Source: Bacteroidota bacterium (GTDB taxonomy: Bacteria; Bacteroidota; Bacteroidia; Bacteroidales; FEN-979). Taken from it: DNA of 52,961 nt. The notes under the pieces were generated by a model. That model saw nothing but the letters and a program-made list of their open reading frames with translations, searched no databases and had not been told where the DNA came from. The stretch spans positions 1-52,961 of the forward strand of contig VGGL01000007.1 in assembly GCA_016868575.1 (NCBI GenBank), written 5' to 3'. Numbering within the stretch: the first letter of the stretch is position 1; each line of letters opens with the position of its first letter. Shown here one piece after another: positions 7,212-16,048 of this stretch. Made by a program: the position numbers and the translations under genes.

Positions 7212-7895
7212 TCAATACCTAATTTTTGCTGCACGCAGTATGTGTCTCTTTCCGGCGGGTCCTTTAAGTCGGGTGACGGTAAAGCCTGCTTCCCGCAAGG
7301 CTTGTTTGACAGATCCTTTCGATGAATAGGTAGTCAGTACACCCCCCGGATGCAGGGCATGAAAGAACTTTGCAAAGACCATTTCACTCCAGAGTTCGGG
7401 CTGCGTATCCGGAGAAAACGCATCGTGGAAGATCACATCAACACTTTCATCATCGAAACTTATCTCTTCCAGCCCGATTGGCCATTTCAGGAAATCGAAA
7501 TGCTCTGAAACTGAATTTCTTGTACTCCAGTCACACCGATGAAGTTGCAGAAAAACCTCAGAAGCCCGCTCCCAATTGATAATCTTGGAATAGTTGAGTT
7601 GTTGATAAACTTCAACAGGAACCGGATGAGGTTCGACTGTCAGATACCTTATCCGGAGGCCATATTCTTCCGCAAACCGGCAGGCCAACAGCGCATTGAG
7701 CCCCGTACCAAAACCTGTTTCAAAGACCACGATGTTGGTTTTACCCATATTCCTTGAATACTCCAGCCCTGCATGAATGAACACGTGCATCGATTCCTGA
7801 ATGGCTCCATTGATCGAATGATAATGTTCCTGAAACCTTTCTGAAAAGAGGGTATGCGATCCATCGGCGCTTATTTCCAAATTCAGCCCCATCAT
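7212..7895 (-). CDS. mnmD: tRNA (mnm5s2U34) methyltransferase, MnmD-like
   Basis: This is an SAM-dependent methyltransferase matching the methylating half of MnmC, here standing alone without the FAD oxidoreductase domain. It would carry out the last methylation of the mnm5s2U wobble base of tRNA. Visible motifs are the SAM loop FETGFGTGLN (58-67), the EPHP turn after beta-2 (89-92), and HDAFSPDTQPELW (157-169), characteristic of the MnmC family. Length is 227 residues. The E1 gene upstream ends 42 bp before this start. The gap contains a 32-bp motif shared with the lanC upstream region. Two adjacent ATGs (7895, 7892) are possible. Confidence 0.85.
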   Translation of the reverse strand: MMGLNLEISADGSHTLFSERFQEHYHSINGAIQESMHVFIHAGLEYSRNMGKTNIVVFETGFGTGLNALLACRFAEEYGLRIRYLTVEPHPVPVEVYQQLNYSKIINWERASEVFLQLHRCDWSTRNSVSEHFDFLKWPIGLEEISFDDESVDVIFHDAFSPDTQPELWSEMVFAKFFHALHPGGVLTTYSSKGSVKQALREAGFTVTRLKGPAGKRHILRAAKIRY

Positions 7896-7899
7896 TCTC

Positions 7900-7931
7900 T
7901 TAATCGGAAAAAAGGCAAAAGGTCATCTGTT
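7900..7931 (-). promoter_or_regulatory. 32-bp conserved element upstream of mnmD
   Basis: Read on the minus strand it starts AACAGATGACCTTTT and ends GATTAA. It matches 22262-22293, in front of lanC, at 29 of 32 positions in the same orientation. It ends four bases before the mnmD ATG and begins shortly after the E1 stop. Function is unknown; it could be a promoter, a leader RNA element or a short dispersed repeat. Confidence 0.6.
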
Positions 7932-7937
7932 AGATCC

Positions 7938-10358
7938 CTAAAAAAGGAAAAGTTTTGGATATTTTCCTGGGTTGACTTCATGCATGATGTTGTAAACTGC
8001 ATCAAAAACATCCTCCGCATTGGGATTGGAGAAATAATCCCCGTCGGTGCTATAGGCTGCCCGGTGCTCCCGGGCTGTAAGGGTAAGGGGTTCGGCATCC
8101 AGGTATTGAAAACCTTTCTGTTCTTCCAGCACTTTCTCCATCATGTATGCAGTTGCTCCGCCAGGCACATCTTCATCAAAGAACAGGATTTTGTTTGTTT
8201 TCTTGAGTGATTGCAGGATAACCTGATCCAGGTCGAATGGCAGGAGTGATTGCACATCTATCAGTTCGGCGCTGATGCTGTATTCCCGGAGCTGCAGGAT
8301 GGCATCCTGGGCAATCCTCACGCAGGAGCCATAGGTGACAACTGTTATATCGTTCCCCTCCGCAAGAATTTCAGCCTTTCCGACAGGAATGCGGTACTCT
8401 CCCAGGTTGGCCGGCATTCTTTCGCGTAACCTGTACGCGTTTAATGGTTCGATGATAAGGGCCGGCTCATCGGACGCCAGCATGGTGTTATAGAATCCTG
8501 CCGCCTGGGTCATGTTCCTGGGAACCAATACATGCACGCCCCGGATGGAGTTGATGATCATGCTCAGCGGGGATCCTGAGTGCCAGATCCCTTCCAGCCG
8601 GTGGCCCCGGGTTGTAATGATCAGCGGCGCCTTCTGTCCTCCCTTGGTGCGGTATTGAAGGGTTGCCAGGTCATCACTCAAAACCTGCAGTCCATAGAGG
8701 AGATAATCAAAATACTGGATCTCCGCAATGGGTCGTAGTCCGCGCATGGCAAGCCCAAGCCCCTGCCCCAGGATGGTCGCTTCCCTGATACCGGTATCTG
8801 AAATCCTGAGTAAGCCATATTTCTCCTGTAATCCTTCCATGGTCTGGTTGACGCCGCCAATTTTTCCGACATCCTCTCCAAAGGCCATCAACAAGGGTTC
8901 CCTGGCAAACAGCTTGTCGAAGTTTTCCCGGATGATCTCCCGGCCCGGAACCATGGGGGAATCATCTCCATATGCCGGCGCAACAGGCATCACATCAAAT
9001 ACTTTCTGGGTGGATTGACTGTACAGATGGGAACTGTAACGGTCTTTGCCTTCTGCAGTCTCCTGTTCCAGCCAGTTGGTTACATTGATCTTCAGGGAAT
9101 TGGCCGGATTGCTGCAGGAATTACAAATCAACCGCAATATTTTCCTTGCAGAACTGATGATGTCCTTCCGCACCGGTTCGGCCACCCTGGCAAGGTCTTG
9201 TTTAATCGCATCGATCTTCTTTGTTTTCGCGCAATTACAAGTGGTGATGTCGACCATCTGGAGGAATTCATCCCGCTTTTTCAACATGGGTTGTATGTAG
9301 TGATCCCAGGCATTTTTCCGGGCTTCCTTCACCCGGTTGATGGCCTCCTGTTCAATCAGGTCAAGCTGATCAGCATCAGCAATTTTCTCGGCCAGGATCC
9401 ATTCCCTCATCCTGGCGATCCCGTCATATTCCTTTTCCCACTGCAGCCGCTCCGGCGACTTATACCGCTCATGCGATCCTGATGTGGAGTGCCCCTGGGG
9501 TTGGGTACACTCGGTCACATGAAAGATCACGGGGATGTGTTTCTTCCGGCACTCCTCAATCCCTTCCCGGTACATTTCACAAAGGCCCAGATAGTTCCAG
9601 GCTTTCTCTCTATAAATCAGGAAGCCTGGCTTTTCCGGTGTTCTTTCAAAGCCCTTTAATAGCTCCGAGATACTCCCTTTGGTCGTTTGGTATTCGATGG
9701 GAACCGAAATTCCCCAACCGTCATCCCAGATCGAAATTGCCAAAGGAACTTGCAGCACGCCGGCAGCGTTGAGGGACTCGAAAAAGATTCCTTCGGAAGT
9801 ACTGGCATCTCCGATGGTTCCGAAGGCGACCTCATTCCCGTTTGAGGAGAACTTTTGATATGCTTGCAGTGTCGGATTTTGTCTGAACATTTTTGAAGCC
9901 AGCGCCAGCCCCAGCAACCGGGGCATCTGTCCGGCTGTTGGGGAAATGTCGGCGGAAGAGTTCTTTTGGCGGGTCAGATCTCTCCATTCGCCCTGGTCAT
10001 CCAGGCTGCGCGTTGCAAAATGGTTGTTCATCATCCTTCCGCCCTGGCCGGGGTTGATAGTGAGGTCGGTATCGCCGTATAGCTGGGAAAAGAATTCTTC
10101 AAGTGTTAACATTCCAGAAGCGAGCATAAATGTCTGGTCACGATAGTATCCCGATCGCCAGTCGCCATCCCTGAAGACCTTGGCCATGGCCAGTTGCGGG
10201 ATCTCTTTGCCATCGCCAAAGATGCCGAACTTCGCCTTTCCGGTCAGAACCTCTTTGCGCCCCATCAGACTGGCTTGCCGGCTTTCACAGGCAAGACGGT
10301 AATCATGGAGGATCTCTTCGGGAGAATATGTTGGTTTTGAGGTTGTTTTTCGAGCCAT
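7938..10358 (-). CDS. 2-oxoacid (branched-chain type) dehydrogenase E1, fused alpha/beta
   Basis: This is the thiamine-pyrophosphate E1 component of a 2-oxoacid dehydrogenase complex, with both halves on one 806-residue chain. The N-terminal alpha-like half (about 1-370) shows RDQTF and the TPP motif with GDASTSEG near 180. The C-terminal beta-like half (about 455-806) shows MAFGEDVGKIGG and the GIREATILGQGLGLAM stretch. It decarboxylates branched-chain or related oxoacids and acylates the E2 lipoyl domain. No E2 or E3 gene is present in this window. A linker of about 80 residues between the halves includes several cysteines (CNC, ICNSC). The gene is read from a divergent promoter region shared with the giant secreted protein. 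Confidence 0.85.
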   Translation of the reverse strand: MARKTTSKPTYSPEEILHDYRLACESRQASLMGRKEVLTGKAKFGIFGDGKEIPQLAMAKVFRDGDWRSGYYRDQTFMLASGMLTLEEFFSQLYGDTDLTINPGQGGRMMNNHFATRSLDDQGEWRDLTRQKNSSADISPTAGQMPRLLGLALASKMFRQNPTLQAYQKFSSNGNEVAFGTIGDASTSEGIFFESLNAAGVLQVPLAISIWDDGWGISVPIEYQTTKGSISELLKGFERTPEKPGFLIYREKAWNYLGLCEMYREGIEECRKKHIPVIFHVTECTQPQGHSTSGSHERYKSPERLQWEKEYDGIARMREWILAEKIADADQLDLIEQEAINRVKEARKNAWDHYIQPMLKKRDEFLQMVDITTCNCAKTKKIDAIKQDLARVAEPVRKDIISSARKILRLICNSCSNPANSLKINVTNWLEQETAEGKDRYSSHLYSQSTQKVFDVMPVAPAYGDDSPMVPGREIIRENFDKLFAREPLLMAFGEDVGKIGGVNQTMEGLQEKYGLLRISDTGIREATILGQGLGLAMRGLRPIAEIQYFDYLLYGLQVLSDDLATLQYRTKGGQKAPLIITTRGHRLEGIWHSGSPLSMIINSIRGVHVLVPRNMTQAAGFYNTMLASDEPALIIEPLNAYRLRERMPANLGEYRIPVGKAEILAEGNDITVVTYGSCVRIAQDAILQLREYSISAELIDVQSLLPFDLDQVILQSLKKTNKILFFDEDVPGGATAYMMEKVLEEQKGFQYLDAEPLTLTAREHRAAYSTDGDYFSNPNAEDVFDAVYNIMHEVNPGKYPKLFLF

Positions 10359-10380
10359 CTATTGATTTTTTGTATCCCCT

Positions 10381-10388
10381 CAAAAGTA
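10381..10388 (-). promoter_or_regulatory. -7 element of E1 promoter
   Basis: The minus strand reads TACTTTTG, 23 bases before the E1 ATG. Confidence 0.55.
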
Positions 10389-10408
10389 ATAATTCTGTCT
10401 GTTTTATT

Positions 10409-10416
10409 TACTTTTG
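10409..10416 (+). promoter_or_regulatory. -7 element of the secreted PKD protein promoter
   Basis: The plus strand reads TACTTTTG, identical to the divergent element at 10381-10388, 51 bases before the start at 10468. Confidence 0.55.
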
Positions 10417-10467
10417 CACATGCCATATTATTGATCCTCCTTTAGACAAACCAATATACAACAAATC

Positions 10468-13400
10468 ATGAAAAAACTAGTCTTTCTGGTCTGCGGGCTG
10501 GTGATGGCCTGTAATTCCTTTTCACAAGAAACATCTCTTTCACCAACCCGGGTTGTAACGGCAACCTACTTTGATGTTACGCCTCCACTGATCAATATGC
10601 CCATGGTGCAGATCCCGGATGATGGGACGGTGAAGGAGCGAGAAGTTCCCAATAAAATTCGAATGAGGGAATTCAAGCAGCTACAAAGCAACGGGATGCC
10701 GTTAGCCCAGGATCCTGTGTTACAAACAGATAATACATCTTATTCCCCTCCTGTCCCGGCAGCGCCTATTCAGAATTTTGAAGGGATCAATAATACCTAC
10801 GGAGTATATCCTCCCGATACGCAGGGAGATGTTGGACCTAATCATTACATGCAGATGGTAAACCTGGGTTTTGCCATTTGGAACAAGACAGGAACGCTTC
10901 TATACGGTCCGGCAAATTCAAGCACGATCTGGCAGGGTATTCCTTCTCCATGGAATGGAACCAACAACGGAGATCCCATCGTATTGTATGATCAGGCAGC
11001 AGACCGGTGGCTTGCAACACAGTTTTCTCTGCCAAACACAACGCAGTATGCCATGTTACTGGCTGTTTCCCAGACAAATGATCCAACAGGTTCCTGGTAC
11101 AGGTGGGTATTTGAATTTGGAAATAAGATGCCTGATTATCCCAAATTCGGTATATGGCCGGATGGATATTATCTGGCAGTAAATCAGTTCATCAGTGGAT
11201 CTTCATGGGGTGGAGTTGGAGCTTGCGCTTTTGAAAGGGATCAAATGATCCTTGGTAATTCAGGAGCCAGGATGGTGTATTTTAATTTAGGCGCCAGTGC
11301 GGATCCGGGAAGCATGCTTCCATCTGACTGGGATGGCGCTACTGCTCCCATAGCCGGCGAACCTAATTATTTTGTTTATTTCAATGACTGGAGCTCACCT
11401 TCTGCAGACTATTTAAAAATATGGCAATTCCATGTTGATTGGACAAACACGGCCAATTCAACCTTTTCAGAAGCTTACAGTTTAACCACAGCATCCTTTG
11501 ATTCAGATGTTTGTACCAGTGGGAATTGTTGCGATCAGCCAGGGACGACCGTCAAGCTTGAAACCCTCTCCGACCGGCTGATGTACCGGTTGCAATACAG
11601 GAACTTTGGCACCCACCGTTCGATGGTGACTAATCATACCGTTGATGCCAATGGTTCTGGTCTTGCCGGGATCCGCTGGTATGAGCTTCGGAATAGTGGC
11701 CTTGGATGGTCTATCCATCAGCAGAGCACGTATGCTCCCGACGCCAACCATCGTTGGATGGGCAGTATTGCCATGAATGCAAATGGCAACATGGCGCTGG
11801 GTTATTCGGTCTCAAATGCTTCAAGTATTTATCCCACCATCCGGTATACGGGACGGCTGAGTGGTGATCCGCTTGGTATGATGACCTTTGCTGAAGAGAC
11901 GATCATCAACGGCAGTGGTTCGCAAACCGGATCATCTGCCCGCTGGGGAGATTACTCCATGATGTCAGTTGATCCGACAGATGATGCTACATTCTGGTTT
12001 ACTACAGAGTACATCCAAACAACCGGCGCTACGACATGGAGAACACGCATCGCTTCTTTCCAGTTCGGTCCTGTTGCACCTGTTGCCGGATTCACTGTCA
12101 GTACCATAACACCCTGCATTGGTAAACCTGCCAATTTCACTGACCAGTCAACCGGTTCGCCGACATCATGGCAATGGTCTTTCAACCCAAATACCATTAC
12201 ATACATTGATGGAACCAGCGCTACTTCTCAAAATCCACACGTCCAATTCAATGCCTTTGGAAACTATACCGTATCATTGACCGCTACGAATGCTATTGGA
12301 AGTGACGTAGAAACAAAAACCAATTTCATCTCGGTAAATGCCGCTAATCCTGACTTTTCAGCAAGTCTAACAACAGTCGTAATAAATAATTCGACCATCT
12401 TTACAGATGCCACAACCTGTGGAGGAACAAGCTGGTCGTGGAATTTCGGTACCGGTGCCACACCGGCTACAGCCAGTACCATTGGACCCCATACTGTTTC
12501 ATACTCAACAACAGGACTGAAAACCGTCTCATTGACTGTAAATGGCAGTTATACAAAGACAAAAACAGATTACATCAACGTTATTCCTCCCGAGTTCAAC
12601 ATGAGTAATTCTACGATCACAACCTGCACAGGGAATTTCTATGATCCAGGTGGTTCCACAGGACAATACTCCAATAACCAGGATTTCACCATGGTTTTCA
12701 ATCCGGATCCTGGCAATAAACTTAAGTTTGTTTTTAACTCCTTCAATCTTGAATACCAATCATCCTGCAGTTATGACTACCTGAAAATCTATAACGGGCA
12801 AAACGTTTCAGCCCCTCTTATTGGTACTTATTGCGGGACTACATCACCAGGAACAATCACTGCTGATAATGCCACGGGATCCCTCACCTTTGTCTTCCAC
12901 AGTGATTATTCTGTCATAGCCAGCGGCTGGTCAGCAGCCATCTCCTGTATTTCAACCATTCCGATTGTTGCAGATTTTGTGGCCGATAACGTATCTCCAG
13001 AAGTCAATTCAGCAGTCACCTTCACAGATCTTAGCACGGGCGGTCCAACCACCTGGAACTGGTCTTTCAATCCTACCTCTGTCTCATATACCGGTGGCAC
13101 AACAAGTGCTTCTCAGAATCCTCAAGTCCTGTTTACTTCAAATGGCCCATATTCCGTATCATTACTGGCAAGCAACAGCTTCTGGAACGACACGGAAACG
13201 AAAACCAATTACATTCATGCCGGTACTCCGGGATTATGGACCGGCGTCACTTCTACGGTCTGGAATACAGCTTCCAATTGGCATAATTATCTTGTTCCAT
13301 CATCATCAAATCCGATCACCATCCCCACCTCTGCTCCCAACTTTCCTATTACCAGCGGTGATATGACCATCGGCACCACACATCAGAATTTCACACTCAG

Positions 13401-14313
13401 CGGTAATGCGGTCCTCACTGTGAACGGAGACCTGGCGATCAACCCAGGTTACAATCTGACAGCAACAGGAAATGGCCTTGTCCGCGTTTCCGGGAATTGG
13501 ACCAACTACGGCTTATTCAACCCGGGAACCAGTACAGTTGAGTTTTTCACAACCACCCCTGCCCGGCTGGTTGGTGGAATTAATCCTGCTACCTATATCC
13601 AGAATCTCAACAGAAGTACATTTACAAAGGGTATGACAGCCCTGTCAGGTGCCACGACAGGACCTACGGGAGATAATGGCTCAGCCACCGTGAATATTGG
13701 ATTCAACTTCAATTTTATGGGCACCCAATACACACAGGTATTGATCAATACCAATGGCTGGATCGCTTTCAATATCAACCCTCCCACCTATCCTCAAAAC
13801 AATCCATATCTTTTTACAGCCGACCTTCCCAATGCCACACTAGCACCCTGGTGGGATAATCTGATAGATGATGCCACCAGTATTGTTTCATACAAGACCG
13901 AAGGTTCAGCGCCAGACCGTGTCTTTACAACCGAATGGTACCGGGTATTGACCTATAATTCAGGCTCCACATCAAGAATCAGTTTCCAGGTCAAATTGTT
14001 TGAGACCACGAATGTCATTGAATACCACTATGGAAATCTGGAAAACGCAACCCATAGCAGTTCTGAAAGCGCTTCCATTGGAATTGAAGATCTTACCGGG
14101 GGAGCCAATCATTTTATTGATGCAACGACTGGTTCATTCACTACCGGCATTAGCAACCTGGTGAGTACTACCCAATGGCCAACTATTAATTTCAGGTTTA
14201 CGCCACCCGACATTCAGGAAACCTTCTATCACCTGAATATCAAAAAAGGGTTGGGGAATTTTACTATTGAAAGAGACATTAAGGCTATTGGGAATATCCA
14301 GGTTGGAGACTGA
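10468..14313 (+). CDS. large secreted multidomain protein (propeller-like N-domain, PKD, CUB)
   Basis: This 1281-residue exported protein has a signal peptide at 1-20 (ending NSFSQ). Residues about 90-530 form a beta-rich domain with GDVGPNHYMQ and DPIVLYDQAADRWL, shared with the genes at 30142 and 32040. Then come PKD repeats (about 531-705), a CUB-like domain (about 709-829, with paired cysteines and YDYLKIYNG), a third PKD (831-916), a WTG..STVWNTASNW beta-repeat segment (922-1031) and a C-terminal beta domain (1045-1250). No type IX sorting domain is recognisable. The frame ends abruptly at IGNIQVGD, inside what looks like a further beta repeat, just before a heptad array, so the C-terminus may be truncated. 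Ligand and activity are unknown; a surface adhesin or binding role is inferred. Confidence 0.85.
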   Translation: MKKLVFLVCGLVMACNSFSQETSLSPTRVVTATYFDVTPPLINMPMVQIPDDGTVKEREVPNKIRMREFKQLQSNGMPLAQDPVLQTDNTSYSPPVPAAPIQNFEGINNTYGVYPPDTQGDVGPNHYMQMVNLGFAIWNKTGTLLYGPANSSTIWQGIPSPWNGTNNGDPIVLYDQAADRWLATQFSLPNTTQYAMLLAVSQTNDPTGSWYRWVFEFGNKMPDYPKFGIWPDGYYLAVNQFISGSSWGGVGACAFERDQMILGNSGARMVYFNLGASADPGSMLPSDWDGATAPIAGEPNYFVYFNDWSSPSADYLKIWQFHVDWTNTANSTFSEAYSLTTASFDSDVCTSGNCCDQPGTTVKLETLSDRLMYRLQYRNFGTHRSMVTNHTVDANGSGLAGIRWYELRNSGLGWSIHQQSTYAPDANHRWMGSIAMNANGNMALGYSVSNASSIYPTIRYTGRLSGDPLGMMTFAEETIINGSGSQTGSSARWGDYSMMSVDPTDDATFWFTTEYIQTTGATTWRTRIASFQFGPVAPVAGFTVSTITPCIGKPANFTDQSTGSPTSWQWSFNPNTITYIDGTSATSQNPHVQFNAFGNYTVSLTATNAIGSDVETKTNFISVNAANPDFSASLTTVVINNSTIFTDATTCGGTSWSWNFGTGATPATASTIGPHTVSYSTTGLKTVSLTVNGSYTKTKTDYINVIPPEFNMSNSTITTCTGNFYDPGGSTGQYSNNQDFTMVFNPDPGNKLKFVFNSFNLEYQSSCSYDYLKIYNGQNVSAPLIGTYCGTTSPGTITADNATGSLTFVFHSDYSVIASGWSAAISCISTIPIVADFVADNVSPEVNSAVTFTDLSTGGPTTWNWSFNPTSVSYTGGTTSASQNPQVLFTSNGPYSVSLLASNSFWNDTETKTNYIHAGTPGLWTGVTSTVWNTASNWHNYLVPSSSNPITIPTSAPNFPITSGDMTIGTTHQNFTLSGNAVLTVNGDLAINPGYNLTATGNGLVRVSGNWTNYGLFNPGTSTVEFFTTTPARLVGGINPATYIQNLNRSTFTKGMTALSGATTGPTGDNGSATVNIGFNFNFMGTQYTQVLINTNGWIAFNINPPTYPQNNPYLFTADLPNATLAPWWDNLIDDATSIVSYKTEGSAPDRVFTTEWYRVLTYNSGSTSRISFQVKLFETTNVIEYHYGNLENATHSSSESASIGIEDLTGGANHFIDATTGSFTTGISNLVSTTQWPTINFRFTPPDIQETFYHLNIKKGLGNFTIERDIKAIGNIQVGD

Positions 14314-14321
14314 TCAGGAAA

Positions 14322-14405
14322 CAATTATCAATTAGCAGTTATCAATTATCAGTTATCAGGAATCTGCAAACAGTGAGCGGTGAGTGGTGAGTGGTGAGTG
14401 ATTAA
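14322..14405. repeat. heptad-phased intergenic array
   Basis: Consecutive 7-bp words read CAATTAT, CAATTAG, CAGTTAT, CAATTAT, CAGTTAT, then (same phase) CAGGAAT, CTGCAAA, CAGTGAG, CGGTGAG, TGGTGAG, TGGTGAG. The array lies between the stops of two convergent genes. Confidence 0.8.
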
Positions 14406-14407
14406 TT

Positions 14408-14761
14408 TTAGAGTTCCCTGGAAGGATCCCAGAAGTGTTTTTCGAAGTTAACGATCTTATCGTCAATGACTTGTATTCCTTCGTTTGCTAAGAGTTCGCG
14501 CATGACGTCGGGGCCGCCAAAGTGGCGCTTCCCGGTGAGGGCACCATTGCGGTTTACAACCCTGTGAGCCGGAATGCTTTGCAACGCGTGATGCGAAGCG
14601 TTCATCGCCCAGCCGACCATCCGCGCAGATCCTTTGGTTCCCAGATATTCCGCAATAGCACCGTAGGAAGTTACCCGTCCGGGAGGGATCTGAACCACGA
14701 CCTGGTAGACCTTTTCGAAAAAGGAGATATCGCCGGTATGATCAATGTCCTTCATCCCCAT
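14408..14761 (-). CDS. alkyltransferase-like protein (MGMT fold, no active Cys)
   Basis: This 117-residue protein has the DNA-binding domain of O6-alkylguanine-DNA alkyltransferase: VTSYGAIAEYLG helix-turn-helix region (30-41), RMVGWAMNA (47-55) and LTGKRHFGG. The active-site PCHRV is PAHRV (64-68), with Ala65 replacing the acceptor cysteine. This defines the ATL family, which binds alkylated guanine and hands it to nucleotide excision repair instead of reversing the damage. Its start overlaps the end of the HlyD gene by 20 bp, so it is probably translated as the last gene of the lan operon. Whether this link is functional or accidental is unclear. Confidence 0.9.
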   Translation of the reverse strand: MGMKDIDHTGDISFFEKVYQVVVQIPPGRVTSYGAIAEYLGTKGSARMVGWAMNASHHALQSIPAHRVVNRNGALTGKRHFGGPDVMRELLANEGIQVIDDKIVNFEKHFWDPSREL

Positions 14762-16040
14762 CTTTCAAATGCCGGTGTAAAAATAATCTTATTGGCTGAA
14801 TGATCACTTCGGCCAGGGTTTGGTCATGGGTGATGATCTCAGCGGTCCCCTTCATTTCCGGTCTGGCAGGTAATTGATATCCATAACTGGTCTTCAGCCC
14901 GTCAGGAAGCGACAATCCAGCCAGGTAATGATCACCTGCCGGAACGAGGGACACATATTCCACTTTACCGGTCAGATATCCATAATCCCGGGCAGGGAAG
15001 TCATCGATCAGGATCCTGGCCCGTTGTCCTTGTTTTACCTTTCCGGATCCATACAAGGGGATCATTCCTCGGGCAATGAGTTGATCCTTCTTCCCCGGCG
15101 TGACAGTAAATATCTGCTCTCCCTGTGTGATCCGGCCTCCCTGGGGAGAGAAAGAGGTGCGGGAAAGGACCCCTTCGACCGGAGAGATCAGAACATACCT
15201 CTCCCGCCAGGTGCGAATCGCCGAGCACAGACTACGGTAATTCCCAACCAGTTTCCCCATTACACTGGTGTTTTCCTCTGAGATCACCGACTGTTCCCGG
15301 AGTATCATGCCATTAATCTCCTCCAGCCGCATCCCTGCGTCCTGGTAATCGGCACGGGCTTCCTCCAGTTTCAGCGACATTTTAACCTGCTCACTACGCC
15401 GCTTTTCCAGCTCTGATTCAGAAATGACTCCGCTGTCATGGAGTCCGGCATACCTTTCATATTCCTTTTTTGCCAGGGAGAGATCCTGCTCCATCAATGA
15501 AAGGCCGGAAGCTGCTGTTCGCTGATAGGTCATCAGGTTTTCCCGTTGTCTTGAAAGATGACCCATCACCCGTTTGTTCTTGTCAAGCGACGCGGAAAGG
15601 AGATAATCTTCAACCGCCTGGATAAAGTCAGAATACGGTTGCTGTACCTCCCCCAAACCATGGAAAACTGATGACCGGAAAGCATCGACATCAGCCGTTT
15701 GAATATTGGTTGGGGCTAAGGTATGCGCCAGGAGAAATGAATCGAGCTTACACACCTGGTTGAAGTCCGCAGGGTTTTCAATAAAGGCGATGATTTCACC
15801 TTTTGAGACCTGCCGTTCCTCCTCCCCGTAGATAAAACGGATCCTTCCGGTGGCCATCGTGTGAATGCCAACTGGCGGATCGGTAGATGTTATCGTCACC
15901 TGGCACCGGATTGTGCACGGATACCTGATCAGAAACCCGGAGGCGACGGTCAGAGCCAGAAATCCCATGACGACCAGAATCCCGGTGCGGGTGATCCATC
16001 CGGGCGGTTTTCCGATGAAATCATTAACTGGAATGTTCAT
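14742..16040 (-). CDS. HlyD-family membrane fusion protein of peptide exporter
   Basis: This is a periplasmic adaptor that would join the C39 ABC exporter to an outer-membrane channel. It has one N-terminal membrane helix (about 19-41), a short lipoyl-like half (GIHTMATGRIRFIYGEEERQ), a long alpha-helical hairpin with coiled-coil character (about 145-255) and a C-terminal beta domain (ISPVEGVLSRTSF, then QRARILIDDFPARDYG). Length of 432 residues is typical. The start is 8 bp after the exporter stop. No TolC-like gene lies nearby, so a shared outer-membrane channel is assumed. Confidence 0.85.
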   Translation of the reverse strand: MNIPVNDFIGKPPGWITRTGILVVMGFLALTVASGFLIRYPCTIRCQVTITSTDPPVGIHTMATGRIRFIYGEEERQVSKGEIIAFIENPADFNQVCKLDSFLLAHTLAPTNIQTADVDAFRSSVFHGLGEVQQPYSDFIQAVEDYLLSASLDKNKRVMGHLSRQRENLMTYQRTAASGLSLMEQDLSLAKKEYERYAGLHDSGVISESELEKRRSEQVKMSLKLEEARADYQDAGMRLEEINGMILREQSVISEENTSVMGKLVGNYRSLCSAIRTWRERYVLISPVEGVLSRTSFSPQGGRITQGEQIFTVTPGKKDQLIARGMIPLYGSGKVKQGQRARILIDDFPARDYGYLTGKVEYVSLVPAGDHYLAGLSLPDGLKTSYGYQLPARPEMKGTAEIITHDQTLAEVIIQPIRLFLHRHLKDGDEGH

Positions 16041-16048
16041 GTTGCAAG

